Source: Nelumbo lutea (lineage: Eukaryota > Streptophyta > Magnoliopsida > Proteales > Nelumbonaceae). Taken from it: DNA of 64,000 nucleotides. The notes beneath the pieces are model-generated. The model worked only from the letters and a program-made list of their open reading frames with translations, ran no database searches and was not told the DNA's origin. A program made the translations under genes and the position numbers. Where the stretch lies: the NCBI GenBank assembly GCA_022828595.1, contig JAKGHH010000002.1, positions 106,699,254 to 106,763,253 of the forward strand, read 5' to 3'. Positions 50,196 to 62,365 of the stretch are shown piece by piece (the first letter of the stretch is position 1; each line of letters starts with the position of its first letter).

Positions 50196-52788
50196 CTGAT
50201 TCCAAAGGATTTTGATTCTGATAATTTTTGACAAAAAAATGAAGTATGGGAGAAAAATCGGGATCATGTACAATTCTGATTAAAATTTTATACTTTTAGC
50301 ACTTTAGGAGATTAATGTATTTACAATATCATAGAAAATTGATAGCTTTATTTCAATGCACTTACCTGGGTAAAGTCTTTCCTAGAAAACTCTTTGCTGA
50401 ATAGAACTATGTTTTGATAGTTCTATAAAGCACTTTTCTAAATCTCAACCAAAGAGTAACAAGTTGATCGAATAAACATGCCTAATACCATGGGGGTGTG
50501 AAACCTACTTCCACAGGGAGCTCAGACCGGGTATTGGCAGACTCCTTCACCAAATGTGAACTTGCAATAGACCTGACCTAGTTTCTTAAAGGACATTTAT
50601 AAAGTAATTACATTATGTTTTAAATAAATTCTTGTATTCAATATAATCTACATATTGGGAAGTTTCTTTTAGTTCACCTGTTCTACATTCATGAATAGGT
50701 TTGGAGGTTGGGCGATTGAATGTGGTAATTTATCGACTTTTGCCACTGTTAGATGTGCTGCTCATATGTTACCTTATGAACAGCCATCAAGAGCCTTGCA
50801 TTTATTCAGTTTATTTGTCCATGGAAGGTGATTGCCAAATACAACTCATCCATCCATTGACTGAAAACTACTACTCAATAATCCAATGACTGATTGATAA
50901 AGCCTTTGCGTGAAACTTTGTTCATGATTTGAATTCTGAAGGTGATTGCCTAACTTTGTTCATGATTTGATCAAGGATAAGGATGTTTAGACTATCTATC
51001 AGTGATCAATTGCACTACTCAAAGTTTGGACCTGATCTTACATTCTGACACCCATTTATGGAACATCTCTTTTTACAAATAGTGGAGTTATAAATGGAAA
51101 TATGAGACTGCCATTGCTAATCAGTCAACAAATTTGACAATCCAGGAGATTTTTTCCAAATGTTCAATGTAGTTCAGCTACAACATGGATAAGTAACGTA
51201 AGTTCTCTCATTCCACTGTCCCAATTTATGATCATAAACTCCCATGATACCAGGTTTTTGGCTTTAAGTAAAAGTCAACAGACATCGAGTATTCTATTGG
51301 CTTGAAGGAAAAGTTTTCATTCGATTGTCCCAACTTATCAGACATTGAGTATTCTATTGGCTTGAAGGAAAAGTTATTATCTAGATTTTCTCTATCCCAT
51401 CAAAGAAATAAGAGATCCAATTGTATCACACCAGAAAAAAAATATTAAGATACACCACCCAAGGCCAAATTCGTTTTGGACACAATTCACTTCCATTTCA
51501 TCCATTCTTAGATCTTTGTATCAAGAAGATATTTATTACAATTTAAAACCAGTATGTTTCCCAATGATACCCTCTTGTAGTAAGAGCTATAAATACTTTT
51601 ACCTGTTATTGAACATGGATGAGATTAAGCTCAAAGATTATTAATAGACAAGCACAAGACAAATATATGAACACCAAAATATCAAATAGTTATCTACTTT
51701 CTGCACGAGCAAAAGGATCCCCATAGAAATGTTTGGTCAGGTGCTAACGGTGAGTTCGAACCACCACATAGTCTTACCATTACACGACCCTAATTGATAA
51801 ACACGACATGAGACAAAGGCATGAGATTGCTTTGTATCGTCTATGGCAGTTGCATTTTCTTCGTCCGAAGAGAAACAGTTAACGACAGTAACAACAAATA
51901 GATAATGGTTTTGAAATTAAGAGACATGGTAGAATCGAATATGAAGAAAGAAGTTTCAAATATGGTTACTTGTCAATTCAAATCAATTGATCTTACCATA
52001 TTTCTAATGTAATGTATGTTATGCAAAAATAGGTCTGTGAATGTTTTGGCGCATTGTATAGCGTATTCAGTGTGTCATAAGTGATGTGTTAGACAGTTTC
52101 ATCTCCCTCTAGATGCTCCGAGGGTTTGTACTTTGAAGGAACTTGGGAGGCAATGCTGTATTCCTTGTCTGGAGCTGGTAATTGCTAGAATTTATAATCT
52201 TGTTGTCTTTTTGTTGGAGGTTATGACAAAATAACCTCTCAATCTATAGAAAAGTAAGTAATTTTGAATCATCAGAGTCAACGTATGATAAAGATGTACA
52301 AGAACAGGAGCGAATTTCTATTTCTTCCCTGTGTAAATCCATGTACGGTAGTCTTTGCAATATACATGGAGCTTCCATTGCAATGCAATGTGAAGATTAA
52401 CTTGAGAGATTTCTTGTATTCGAAGTTCAAAGAATTAACTACGGTGCATTCATTGATATTGACTGTATGTTAAATTCAAAACCAATCAATCAACTTGTTT
52501 TTTCATTTGTTCATGCTTCACAAAGTGAACATGCATGTTTAATTTGATTAGCTGTACTTACCATTATGTTCATCCAATCCAAAAACTAAGATTTTATTAT
52601 GTTATTTCTTATGGGCAGATAGCCTGAAGAAAAGAGCCGTTTGTCATGAGTTGTACCTGTACACTGAAATCTAGGTTATAGATTGCCCCTTTTTGGGGAA
52701 GTAAAAGACTGAGTACGTGGTTAAAAACTGTCATATATGGGCCGAATGGGTAATCAATCAAATGATAAATGGGGATCATCAAATCCAG
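50196..52788. other. Intergenic AT-rich DNA
   Basis: A near-repeat (agacattgagtattctattg, then gcttgaaggaaaagtt) occurs at 51282-51312 and 51338-51375. At 51730-51790 the - strand has tRNA-like boxes (TAATGGTAAGAC and GGTTCGAACTC) suggesting a SINE relic. No gene recognised. Confidence 0.45.
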
Positions 52789-53240
52789 GCAAAGAAAACA
52801 AAATGGGTCACTTGAAAGCTCCTCCAAAAAACTGAGTTAAATCTTCATGGAAACTTTACTCGTCAATGCATTGCAAGAGATGATAATGGTAAAATCTTAA
52901 TGGCCAAAAAGGGCACTGTTTAGGTGACATATTTAGCGGAAATGTGGGCAACCCATTGAGGCCCATAAAATTGAACCCCAATTAGGTACCAGAAGAACAA
53001 CGATTGAAGCAGACTCCAAAATTGCTATTCAAACTCTGCACCGTGGAGATGCAGCAGAGCCCTCCCGTGTGAGTGAGTGCCACCAGATTGTGCAAAATCA
53101 TCTACCTCAACAGTAAACATCTGGAGAGAAGGCAACCAAGCTGCTGATTGGTTAGCAAAAGTTGTCCATGTGGGCTTAGATACTGTCACTGATTCAATTC
53201 CTTGGCAACTTTCATATATCGTATCTCCTTCCTAATGTTT
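52789..53240 (+). pseudogene. RNase H (RVT_3) relic of a non-LTR element
   Basis: Across frames it reads GNFTRQCIARDDNGKILMAKKG, AEMWAT, then TTIEADSKIAIQTLHRGD with VSECHQIV, and a terminal WREGNQAADWLAKVVH. This is the plant RVT_3 order including the Asp of EADS and the final AADWLA. Stops and shifts throughout. It is from a different family than LINE-1 to LINE-3 (which have IIEGDS and AKQG). Confidence 0.75.
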
Positions 53241-53273
53241 ACGAAGAAAAATCCTTCAAAATATTAGGACTTT

Positions 53274-53930
53274 GGCCATGTTTGGGAGTGCTTAAAAAAA
53301 GTGGTTATTTGGGTTGAAACCACACTATTAAGCGCTTTATTGGTATTTGGAAAATGAGCCCGAAATAAGTGATTATTTTAGAAATAAAGAAGGCTTATTT
53401 TTTAAGCCCAAATTTTCAGTTTTTTTAAGTGCACTTATACAATAAGCATTTATTCAATTGTTTCTTCCAAAATTATCCATAGTTGAATTTTAAAATATCA
53501 CTTATAAAATTATTCCTAGTTGAATTGTCTAAAAGTGCTTTGATAAAAGTATGTTTATAGAAGTACTTCTATAAAAGTGCTTTTGTAAAAGTACTTTTGT
53601 ATCTCATAAAATTTGAAAGAAAATAAAGGATAAAATAGTCACAAATGCTTATTTAAGTGCATAATGGAGAAAAAGCCTACCAAAGGTCCAATATAAAAGT
53701 ACTTTTATATTTTGTAAAATTTGAAACAAAACAAAGGATAAAATAGTCACAAATACTTATTTAAATTTTTAATGGAGAAAAATCCTACCAAACGTCCAAT
53801 ATGAAATAAGTGCTTATTTAAAAAAAAAAGCACTTGAAAAAGTTGGGTGCCAAATGCAGATAAGTGCTTATTCAAATAAGCACTTGTTTTTAAGCACTTA
53901 TTTTTGACATAAACACTTCCAAACACGGCC
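53274..53930. mobile_element. 657-bp Tourist-like (PIF/Harbinger) MITE
   Basis: Ends GGCCATGTTTGGGAGTGCTTA and, reverse complement, GGCCGTGTTTGGAAGTGTTTA. Sub-terminal AAGTGCTTATT words recur inverted. Flanking trinucleotides are TTT and TTA, close to a TWA duplication. No transposase. Confidence 0.78.
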
Positions 53931-56740
53931 TTAATAAATAGTAGAGAATATTAGTTATCAATCATATACATATCATTGACAAAATCCCTCAAATAAATAC
54001 ATAAATATACTTATATGAGAGAAAATACAAGGAACCAACCAGCCCCCAACAAGAGATGCGAAGCAAAACTATAATATTAGATATTCATCATATAAAAAAT
54101 AAGTGTGGTAAATGAAATATTTTTTTGCTAATGATGGAAATGGAATACAATTTAGGAGGAAAATAAAAAGTATTATGTCTAACACATGATCCCAATAGCC
54201 ATGTTAAATGGTTCAAGGTTTAATTAGCTAATATAGGTAAGTGGTTTGGTGGTAAACCGACCTACAATCTTGAATTGGGTAATAAATGAATTAATTTAAC
54301 CGATTGATTTGACCACAATGCAATGCAAATTAGTAACTCTTATTATGTCCTAAATTAAATAATTAAAAATGAAATGCAAAAATTCTTCATATACTTTATA
54401 GAAAAACTTGAACATGCCATTGATTATATATTCTTCATAGTAAACAAAAAAAATGTTTGAAAAAAATGAGAATTATTGTCAATAAATATGAAATTGACTA
54501 AAATACATAAAAAACTGAATTAATGTCTTAACTATGGTCTATTGACCTGGGCAAATAGGTTAGTGATCCAACCAATAAGGTCATTTGGTTGTTGGCCAAA
54601 TCATTTTGTTTTTGCATAAAAACAAAAAGGCCGCTTAAGTTAAAACATACTCAAAAGTGACAAACTAATAAATTCAATTGTTTGGCTCAAGTGCTCAACG
54701 GCAAGGTGAAAAACATTGATAGAAACATAAGAATATATGAAGTTAGGTCTTTGGGTTGAAGGACAACATATCCACGATTGCACTATGCTTTGATCACTTT
54801 TCTTTGTTACATATGAGTTCTAATAAAAACACTAAAATATTATTATTGTCATCATCATTTGAAACATCCACATGCAACACATGTGCACATTTACTAGTGA
54901 AATATAAATATACATATATATGTATATAGATAAACATATTTTATCAATTAATTAAATAATATGCCAAAAAAGGGTTTTTTTTTGGGCAAAAATAGGGTGG
55001 ATCAGGGTGCCTTTGGCTCCTTAAACATGTACTAAAAAATGACCCAAAATCAATGTAAAGATCACCCTAATTGGCAAACTGAGCACAAAATTATGGACTC
55101 GAAAGTTTGCATGTATATGTAGTGATCAGGTTGAAGCACAAAGTTATGGACTCGAAAGTTTGCATGTATATGTAGTGATCATGTTGAATGGGTCAATGAC
55201 TCAACCACCTGGTCAAAAGAATTTTGACCAAATCAATGTTTTTTTTTATCAAATCTAGGAAAACCAGACCTCTAATTAATTGAGTCAGGTGACAGTTTGA
55301 GAAATTTGACTATCCAAATCAACGACAGGTTGGAAGCGGTCTGAATTCAAATTCAAATTAGATTCAGTTAAATGTGACCCGATTTTGATTCATTTGTAAT
55401 TGGATTGTATATGGATCCACCCATATCTGATCCATAAAATATTTAATTGTATATGATTATGTAACTTAAAACTTATTTTATATCTATATCTATTAGTAAA
55501 CTTGGTTTTAATGTTGCGTTTTTCACTAAAACGAAATTGATTCAAGATTTATAAAACTTATTTTCAATACGTTTTGTTTATGATATTAGAATATCAAACT
55601 CATTTTTGTTCAATTTATGAATACTATTTTAATATCCGGTTGCAATTGATTAAAATCCAAATATAAATGAAAGAAATTAATGTGGATCGAAACCTTATAT
55701 CCATTTTGATCCGATCCATTTTGCAACCCCATTTGTCCACCTCAAGTTTGGTATACATGTATGTAAAATTAAGTAGGGAGGTCAAACAGTTCGGGTCTGA
55801 GTTGGGACAGGGTACAATTCAGAATCAAACCAATCGATTCTTGAGACAATCAGGTATGATCCGGAATTAGGAGTTTCCACTAAACATATCAGATTCCGAT
55901 GAATCTGAATATATTAAACCTACTAAACATATCATACAATCGAGTATGGATTCGGAATTAGGTAGAATTGATCCCAAATCAATAATAGTTGGAACAATAA
56001 ATTAGGAATTGAAACCATTAGACTAGACAAAAAGTTGACCCAACCCGTGAACCCAACCCAATCCAACTCGAAAAAGTAGAGTTAGGGTCTCATATTTAGC
56101 TACCTAAATGTGAAAATGGATTGACCCGACACAACCTAACCCAGAAAATTGGATTGGATTGGGTTGGGTCATGGGTCAACCCGTTGACCCAATTGTCAAG
56201 TTTAATTGGGACTATTTATGCATTGTTAGAAGTTTCCACTCTTTAATTTTTTTTTTCTATTCAGTGGTTACTCTTTAAATTGTTAAATGTTCAAGTTTTT
56301 TTTTTTTTTTTTTTTTGTATTTGAAATTATAAGATTAATTCTTTTAATTTTGACATTTTTCATGTAATTTTTTTTTATTTTTTAAATTTCAATTATCAAT
56401 TATTTTTTGGGATGACCCGAAGTGACTGATGGTCAACCCTAACCCGAGGCATTTAGGGTTAGGGTCTAACATTTAAGAACCCAACCCAAAATCAACCCAA
56501 AGGGTTTTGACCCAATCCACAACCAAATTGCCAGGTCTAGAAACCATCAATTGGTATAACCACATACGACCCAATCGATTTGAATCCATCGGGTCACCCG
56601 ACCCATTGGCATTTGTAGGATGGATCTTGGAATTACATAAATGGGCTAGTTATAGACCCAGGTGGAAAGCCAATCTGGGTAAAATCCACACGATGCATGA
56701 TTGTTTGGTCAGGCATCAGTCAATTGGCCGTTGGGTTGGT
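53931..56740. other. Intergenic AT-rich region upstream of the DUF620 gene
   Basis: Contains a 53-bp tandem duplication (55083-55188), an AT-rich repeat related to 34860-35430 (about 55480-55740), and GGGTTGGGTC / ACCCAACCCAA-rich DNA at 56030-56560 related to 59570-59720. Poly(T) tracts at 56297-56316. No gene recognised. Confidence 0.5.
55083..55188. repeat. 53-bp tandem duplication
   Basis: gcacaaa followed by ttatggactcgaaagtttgc appears at 55083 and 55136. Confidence 0.92.
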
Positions 56741-56959
56741 TGACTATGGTGAAGAAAAAGGATGAATGGGACGGACAGAGCGGAGACAAGAAGAAGGAAG
56801 AAGAGAAGGCGATAAGGCGCCACCACAAGAGCGCTACAAACAAGGAGGGCCCTAGGCCAAATGATTCCCGTCCCTTTGCCAATTAACAAAGGCCACCGCT
56901 CCTTCTCTCTACACACAAAGCTAAAGCAAGCTTGAGGAAAGAGGAAGGTGGCCTCGCCT

Positions 56960-57011
56960 TTCCACATGCGCTATCTCTCTCTTTCCCTTCTTTCCTTATT
57001 CACCACCACCC
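56960..57011 (+). promoter_or_regulatory. Pyrimidine-rich 5' UTR with an upstream overlapping ATG
   Basis: CT-rich tract (tatctctctctttccc) before the DUF620 start. An ATG at 56966 opens a 57-codon frame that overlaps the main start in another frame and ends at 57139. It could lower translation if it is in the mRNA, but the transcription start is not visible. Confidence 0.4.
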
Positions 57012-57302
57012 ATGAGGAAGCTCTGCCCAAATTTCGAACGCGAAGATGCCCTCGAGACCGTCCTCGAGGTCCCCATCCCCGAAGAGATGTTCGCCAGCAT
57101 GGGCGGCACCGCCGCCGTCCGGTGGCAGAATATGTATAACTGGATGAAGTCCCAATGCGCCGATAAGTTGGATTCGGCGCCCCCTCTTGGTGGTCGTAGT
57201 GCCGAGCTCCAGGTCCTTCTCAATGTCGTCGGCTCCCCTCTCATTCCTGTTCAGGTGCAGACCGAAACCACCGTCAGCCGTCCCATCAAAAACTGTTCTA
57301 TC
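57012..57302 (+). CDS. DUF620 gene exon 1 (97 codons)
   Basis: ATG in CACCCATGAGG. The donor gtcagt follows NCSI. Reading past the donor gives an unrelated extension that must be intron. Confidence 0.9.
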
Positions 57303-58373
57303 GTCAGTAACCATTTTCGCCTTGTTAATTTCTTTCTGGGGTTCTGTTTCTTAATTCTCTCATATTGTAATGTCCTCCATCTCAGCTGGTTGGTTGGTTT
57401 ATTATATTATATAGGAAGCTTCGACAGCCAAATACATAGTTCAGCAGTACATAGCGGCAACGGGCGGACAAGCAGCATTGAACTCGGTGCACAGCATGTA
57501 CGCCATCGGACAGGTGAAGATGAGTGCCTCTGAGTTCCATGTGAACAACGATTGCGTGAAGCCAAAGGACGACGTTGAGATTGGTGGCTTCGTCCTCTGG
57601 CAAAAGAACCCAGACCTCTGGCTCCTGGAGCTGGTCGTCTCCGGCTGCAAGCTCAGCGCCGGAAGTGACGGCAAGGTCGCCTGGAGGCAATCCGGTGCTC
57701 AACAATCCCATGCCACAAAGGGTCCACCCAGACCCTTGCGTCGCTTCTTCCAGGTACGTACAGCGCAAATTTGTCAATTAAATTCTTCTTCTTCTGAAGT
57801 TTGTTCCAGCTACACCATGATCGGTGAAGCAAAAATGGTTTCTTAATGGGACGGACTTACGGAGCCTATATGTATATACAGGGACTGGATCCAAGGTCGA
57901 CGGCCAATTTATTTTCAGATGCCATGTGCATAGGAGAGAAGGTTATCAACAACGAAGACTGCTTCATACTGAAGCTTGATGCCAGTGCAGCAAGCTTGAA
58001 GGCCCGAAATACCAACGCCATGGAGATAATCCACCACACAGTGTGGGGCTACTTTAGCCAGAGAACTGGTCTTATGGTGAAATTTGAGGACTCCCACCTA
58101 GTGAGGATCAAAGGAAAGAAAGGAGATTCGTGTGTGTTTTGGGAGACAAGCATAGAGTCTGTGATCGATGACTACAGATCAATCGAAGGAATCAACATTG
58201 CACACAGCGGCAAGACCTCTGTCACCCTGCTCAGATACGGAGAGGGCTCCGTCAACCACAAGAGGAAGATGGAAGAGAAATGGACCATTGAGGAGGTTGA
58301 TTTTAACGTTTGGGGTTTAACTATGGATTGCTTTCTACCTCCCTCAGACCTCAAAAAGGAAGGGGATGAATGA
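57012..58373 (+). CDS. DUF620 family protein (373 aa, three exons)
   Basis: Exons 57012-57302, 57415-57753 and 57882-58373 join in phase 0 with GT..AG introns of 112 and 128 bp. The protein opens MRKLCPNFEREDALETVLEVPIPEEMF and includes the DUF620 signatures TAKYIVQQYIAATGG, NSVHSMYAIGQVKM, GGFVLWQKNPDLWLLEL, GLDPRSTANLFSDAMCIGE, EIIHHTVWGYFSQRTGLMVKFEDSHLVRIK and a C-terminal EEKWTIEEVDFNVWGL. DUF620 (PF04788) is a plant-specific family of unknown function with about 350-450 residues, so this looks full length. No signal peptide or membrane segment is seen. No disruption; likely a working gene. Confidence 0.93.
57415..57753 (+). CDS. DUF620 gene exon 2 (113 codons)
   Basis: Acceptor tatatag, donor gtacgt. 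Encodes EASTAKYIVQQY through PLRRFFQ. Confidence 0.92.
57882..58373 (+). CDS. DUF620 gene exon 3 (163 codons plus TGA)
   Basis: Acceptor tatatacag. Encodes GLDPRSTANLF through SDLKKEGDE, stop TGA at 58371. Confidence 0.92.
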   Translation, partial: GLDPRSTANLFSDAMCIGEKVINNEDCFILKLDASAASLKARNTNAMEIIHHTVWGYFSQRTGLMVKFEDSHLVRIKGKKGDSCVFWETSIESVIDDYRSIEGINIAHSGKTSVTLLRYGEGSVNHKRKMEEKWTIEEVDFNVWGLTMDCFLPPSDLKKEGDE

Positions 58374-59764
58374 AATCAGACAGGAAAGGCTCCATAAAAA
58401 AAAAAAAAAAAAGAAAAAGAAAAGAAAAAAAAAGAAAGAAAGAAAGAAAAAGAAAAAGAAACACAAACAAAGCAAAAGACGGAAACCTGGTGAAAATCTG
58501 TATATATATAACTGAGCTGGAAATTCTTGTTAATTTGCTTTTTTTTTTTTGGAAAGTTACTGATAATGGTGCTACACCCACAAAATCCACTTTTGTAAAA
58601 TTGTAATACTTCGGTTATTATGTAGTTATAGTATCCTTTTGTACATCTATACCCTCTGATTATATTTTTAAAGACTATATTGTCATCAACAAATGTAGAA
58701 ATTAAGATTAGAAATTTGGTTATCTTTTTGACCTACTTTCTTCCTCAATGTAATTGCTCGTAAGGGCATTTTAGTCTATTCTCATCATTCTGTTTGAAAC
58801 AACACTAATGGGTGGACGTTTAAGGCTGCAGGTAAAGATAAGGGAGATTTTATTGTGCACTTGTAAGAAATTTGAGACTAGGGGATTTATATGCTAAATT
58901 TTTCAATAAATCAAAATTTCCACTCCCTTCTTTTCTTTCCTTTTAAGTGTATTTGGTTTAGTAAAGAAATAAGAGAGAAATGTAAAGTTTGTTTGCCATA
59001 AACATGGCATCCTGAGATCAGTTGACTAATTTCAAACAGCTGGTGATGCACCCAAATTCCATATATGTACTCAATAGTGAGATCGGCTTCAGTCAGTGCA
59101 AAATCTGTTCGAACACCAAACAGCTTTGTATCGAGAATATTTCCATATTTCTGTTATTTATTTCATGGAAAGATATTCCTAATGCAAGATCATAATAGTT
59201 GTTCGAATGGACTTTACACTGACTGAATCCCATTTCCTCAATAGTATATCAATCAACCCAAAAGAAATCTAAGCCATCAAACTGATAGATTGAATTAATC
59301 TTTGACCATCAAAGTAATACATCAAGATTTCAATTGTGGCATGGTAACAATTAATGTGAAAGTAAGATTCAGAAAGGTCTGAACCTTGGATATAACAAAT
59401 ATTGGTTTAAACAAATTAGAAAAAAAAAATACCGAGTAATAAAGCTATAAGCTAGCTGATAATTTGTATGCATTAGATAATAAACAAATACTCTGGCCGT
59501 AGCTTATCACCTGTATGCTCCCTAAGTTGGACTATGTTTACAAGCTGCACATATGGGTCTAACTAGGGGTGCAAGTGTTCAATATGGGTTGGGTTAACCC
59601 GAAACCGACCCAAAAAAATCGAGATAGATTGGATTGGGTTGAAGCCTTGGTTGGGTCAGGTCAGGGTTAAGGTTGGAAAATATTAATCAAACTTAACTTT
59701 GGGTTGGGTTAACCTGATCTGACGTATCTTCATATTTTTATATACAATAAGTATACCAATTGAG
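58374..59764. other. DUF620 3' flank and intergenic DNA
   Basis: A purine tract (A runs and GAAA units, 58396-58463) lies in the presumed 3' UTR. 59570-59720 is GGTTGGGTTAACC-rich repeat DNA like 56030-56560. Nothing else recognised. Confidence 0.5.
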
Positions 59765-59890
59765 GGGTGGCTGCCTGGCTCAGTTGGTATGGTAGCTGGA
59801 TTATTCCAGCAGAAACTTTGTGGAATTATCTCTAGGTATAGGGCTTTCTGTTGTTCTGTCCACCCATAAACTAGTACAGTGGGGAAACGA
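59765..59890 (+). mobile_element. tRNA-derived SINE-like relic
   Basis: ggctgcctggctcagttggt carries a perfect A-box-like TGGCTCAGTTGG. About 30-45 nt later a degenerate B-box-like stretch follows (ggaattatctctagg). Similar arrangement to plant Au-type SINEs. No poly(A) or duplication could be confirmed. Confidence 0.45.
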
Positions 59891-60051
59891 ATCAAGATTC
59901 AAAGGGAGTAATGAACCATAGATGGAATTGCTGGTAAATAAAACCCAAAAGCCTAATAAAAATCCCTGAACATTTGGCATGCAAATTATATTTTCTGTTT
60001 AGGACTTCTAACAAAGTAATACTCTGAGAAAATAATGATAATAGAGAGAAC

Positions 60052-60305
60052 TCATTTGCCAACAATAAGAGCATTAATTTTGTGTTCAACGTGGGCTTCA
60101 TGGTCTTCAAGGCGGCCAGTTATTGCACCGTTCTCGCAGCTAACGAGGGTCGGAACTCCCTTGAGCTTGAACCTTGAGTCAACTCTCCATGGGTGGTTTG
60201 GATTCCTCCAAGTGGGTCTGTCTCCAACAAAACCTCTAAGAAGTGCCACATTGGCTGATGAAGCTTCCAGCTTCTTGTATATTACAGGCTCAGCTCTCAC
60301 ACAAT
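60052..60305 (-). CDS. Thioredoxin-like Clot (TXNDC17/DUF953), last exon
   Basis: On the - strand the intron acceptor ttttggcag precedes a phase-1 exon. It encodes DCVRAEPVIYKKLEAS, VALLRGFVGDRPTWRNPNHPW, RVDSRFKLKGVPTLV and RLEDHEAHVEHKINALIVGK, with TGA at 60054-60052. These are the conserved C-terminal parts of the Clot family. Its active site WCPDC is split by the upstream intron, so only DC is here. Clot proteins are small cytosolic thioredoxin-related reductases of about 130 residues. The preceding exons (about 45-50 residues) are not found between 60306 and 60976, nor in the Gypsy-2 sequence up to the window end. The exon itself is intact. Confidence 0.88.
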
Positions 60306-60976
60306 CTGCCAAAATTATAGGAAGAGAATATGTAAAATTGCATACAGCAGAGCATAACGATAAATGGGATCTCATATTAATAATTTCAAATAGAAAATAA
60401 TTGAAGACTTGTTCAAATAAGTCATGTTCACTGAAATATTACCTCTAAAGAGTGAACCTATTGTACAACTGTAGACAACAGAAATTATGAACTTGTGTTT
60501 GTGTGTCTGGAAGGAGGGATTCAGTAGAACTGTTTATCGGCTTCAGGTTCTACACAACAAATATATGGGTTTGGTTTACAAGGGACCATTAGTTTGGCCA
60601 TAAACATTGTTACTATTAGAATAGTTTCCATCCTGATCAGCAACCAAACAGTTCATTTTGTTGTCTAGAAGATTAATTTTACCAAAAAGTGAAAATTAAT
60701 GACGTGATTAAGATTCTTTTAATTGGCTGCATGGGAGAAAAATTGCAAGTAAATTCGTTCTCTAGTTTCCACTTTTATTACTGAGGATATTGAAATTAAG
60801 ATGCTCCTCTAACTCAGGGTTGATATTCAAGGATTCCTACAATTAAGCAACCTCCTCCAGAAAGTGTATCAAAAGGCTACTAATGATAATCTCGCATTCT
60901 ATCATTAGACTTGCTAGTGTTCCAAAGTGCATGTCATTGACAAAATTGCTTGGCTCAGTAAAGCAAGTACCACCTC
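60306..60976 (-). other. Clot intron remainder up to the Gypsy-2 insertion
   Basis: AT-rich sequence with no recognisable exon on the - strand. Confidence 0.6.
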
Positions 60977-61869
60977 TGATGATGCACAATCCGGTCACTC
61001 TTAGATGACACTTGCGTGGCTTCTGAAAGGTATCTGAGATGGAGAAGATGAAGAATTCCCGGGGACTTGCCAAGCGAGAACACTCCGACGCTTAAGTTAG
61101 AGTTTTGTGAAAGACACAAAGAGAGGAAGAAGGCTAAGAGTGCAGATAGCACGAGTATTAGGGAGTTACCTTTGTCTCTCGTGATTGGGCTACTTATAAC
61201 AGAACTCTGTCGAATCAGGCCCACCTGCCTTTAACAAGGCAAGTATAACTGCCACTGTCATCCTGCCGCAGCAGTTACAGCAGGGCTGAGGTGGCACGTG
61301 CAGGGCTGTCGTTGCAGGGTACACACCTGTCAGATGTAGTACACCTTCCAAAGGTGGCGGACACAACACTGTCTGACGAGAGGCGGAGTGGCAGTCTCCA
61401 GGTTTGTCTAGTACGGTGGTCGGGCAGGAGTCCATCCTGCGATATGCCGAACTGCTCTTCTGCGAGCTACCTTGTACTGAGCTGCCCTGCAAGTGGCGAG
61501 TTGCCCATGGCAAGTTACATCGAGCTGTCTAGCCCGAGGTGTTTTTACATTGGGGTATCTAGAGGCGGATCGGGGTGTTCCTGTTTGGGAGTGGCCTAAA
61601 ATCCACTTGAAGGAGCTCAGGCATTAGGAAAGGTCAGGGGGCCCCGAGCTCGGAGGTAGCTCGGAGCACCCTAGCCTCGGGGAGGAGGTGCTGGCCAAGT
61701 GGCTCTTCGGCGAGTAGCCTATCCCGCTGAGTTTCCAGAATGAACTCGGTGAGCTCTCCCCACCGAGTTGCGATTGCACTTGCTGTGCTGTCACGCTGAG
61801 TCATCGCGTGAGCAAGGTCACGCCCACGTGTACCCGTGCTATGATGTCGGGCCAAATCACCCTCCATCA
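60977..61869 (-). repeat. Gypsy-2 3' LTR (893 bp)
   Basis: Starts TGATGATGCACAATCCGGTC (compare TGATGGTGCGCAATCCGGCC of Gypsy-1) and ends CCTCCATCA before the purine tract AAGGAGTGGGGGGCAAT. The centre has diverged from Gypsy-1. Confidence 0.85.
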
Positions 61870-62365
61870 ATTGCCCCCCACTCCTTGTGCTGGCGGCGTT
61901 GACCCAGTGTGGGGAGTTCATGACACGTTGGGTGGATTTGGCTTTAGTACTCATGCCACTCCATCATGCGCTTTGTCCAGCTGGACCGGTCCAGTGTCTG
62001 GCTCGATCCAGAGAAACCCAGGTCGCGTTTGGTTTACGCGCAGACTTCACGCGATTTGGACTTTGCGGATGTCAAAAAACGCACTAAACTGATTTTGTCT
62101 CAAGGAGCTCATAGCCAGTTTCTTTGAGAGCCGTTGGATCATCTCAATCTTGACCGTTAACGCCTGGGTGCAATGGCTATAAATAGTGGGGGACCCTTGG
62201 TCATTTCTTTGCCACAAAGTCTTCAGCGTCAGTGTTGAGCTCGCGTTTGAGGTTCCTAGTTCGGGTTTTTTAGCTCAGTTGCTCCCTTAGTTCGGTTCAT
62301 GTTTCTTGCAATGAGTCCCCAAGCTTCCTTTTCTTTTCTGAACATTCTTTCCTTTCCATGTTATC

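Noticed and set aside
51690..51800. tRNA gene on the - strand (TAATGGTAAGAC and GGTTCGAACTC boxes)
   Set aside because: No acceptor or anticodon stem could be folded; at most a SINE relic.
56030..56560. Telomere-like GGGTT / AACCC repeats
   Set aside because: Irregular GGGTTGGGTC words, not TTTAGGG arrays; similar sequence at 59570-59720 suggests a dispersed repeat.
57000..57314. 104-aa and 82-aa antisense ORFs opposite DUF620 exon 1
   Set aside because: Shadow frames of a conserved coding exon with strong codon bias.
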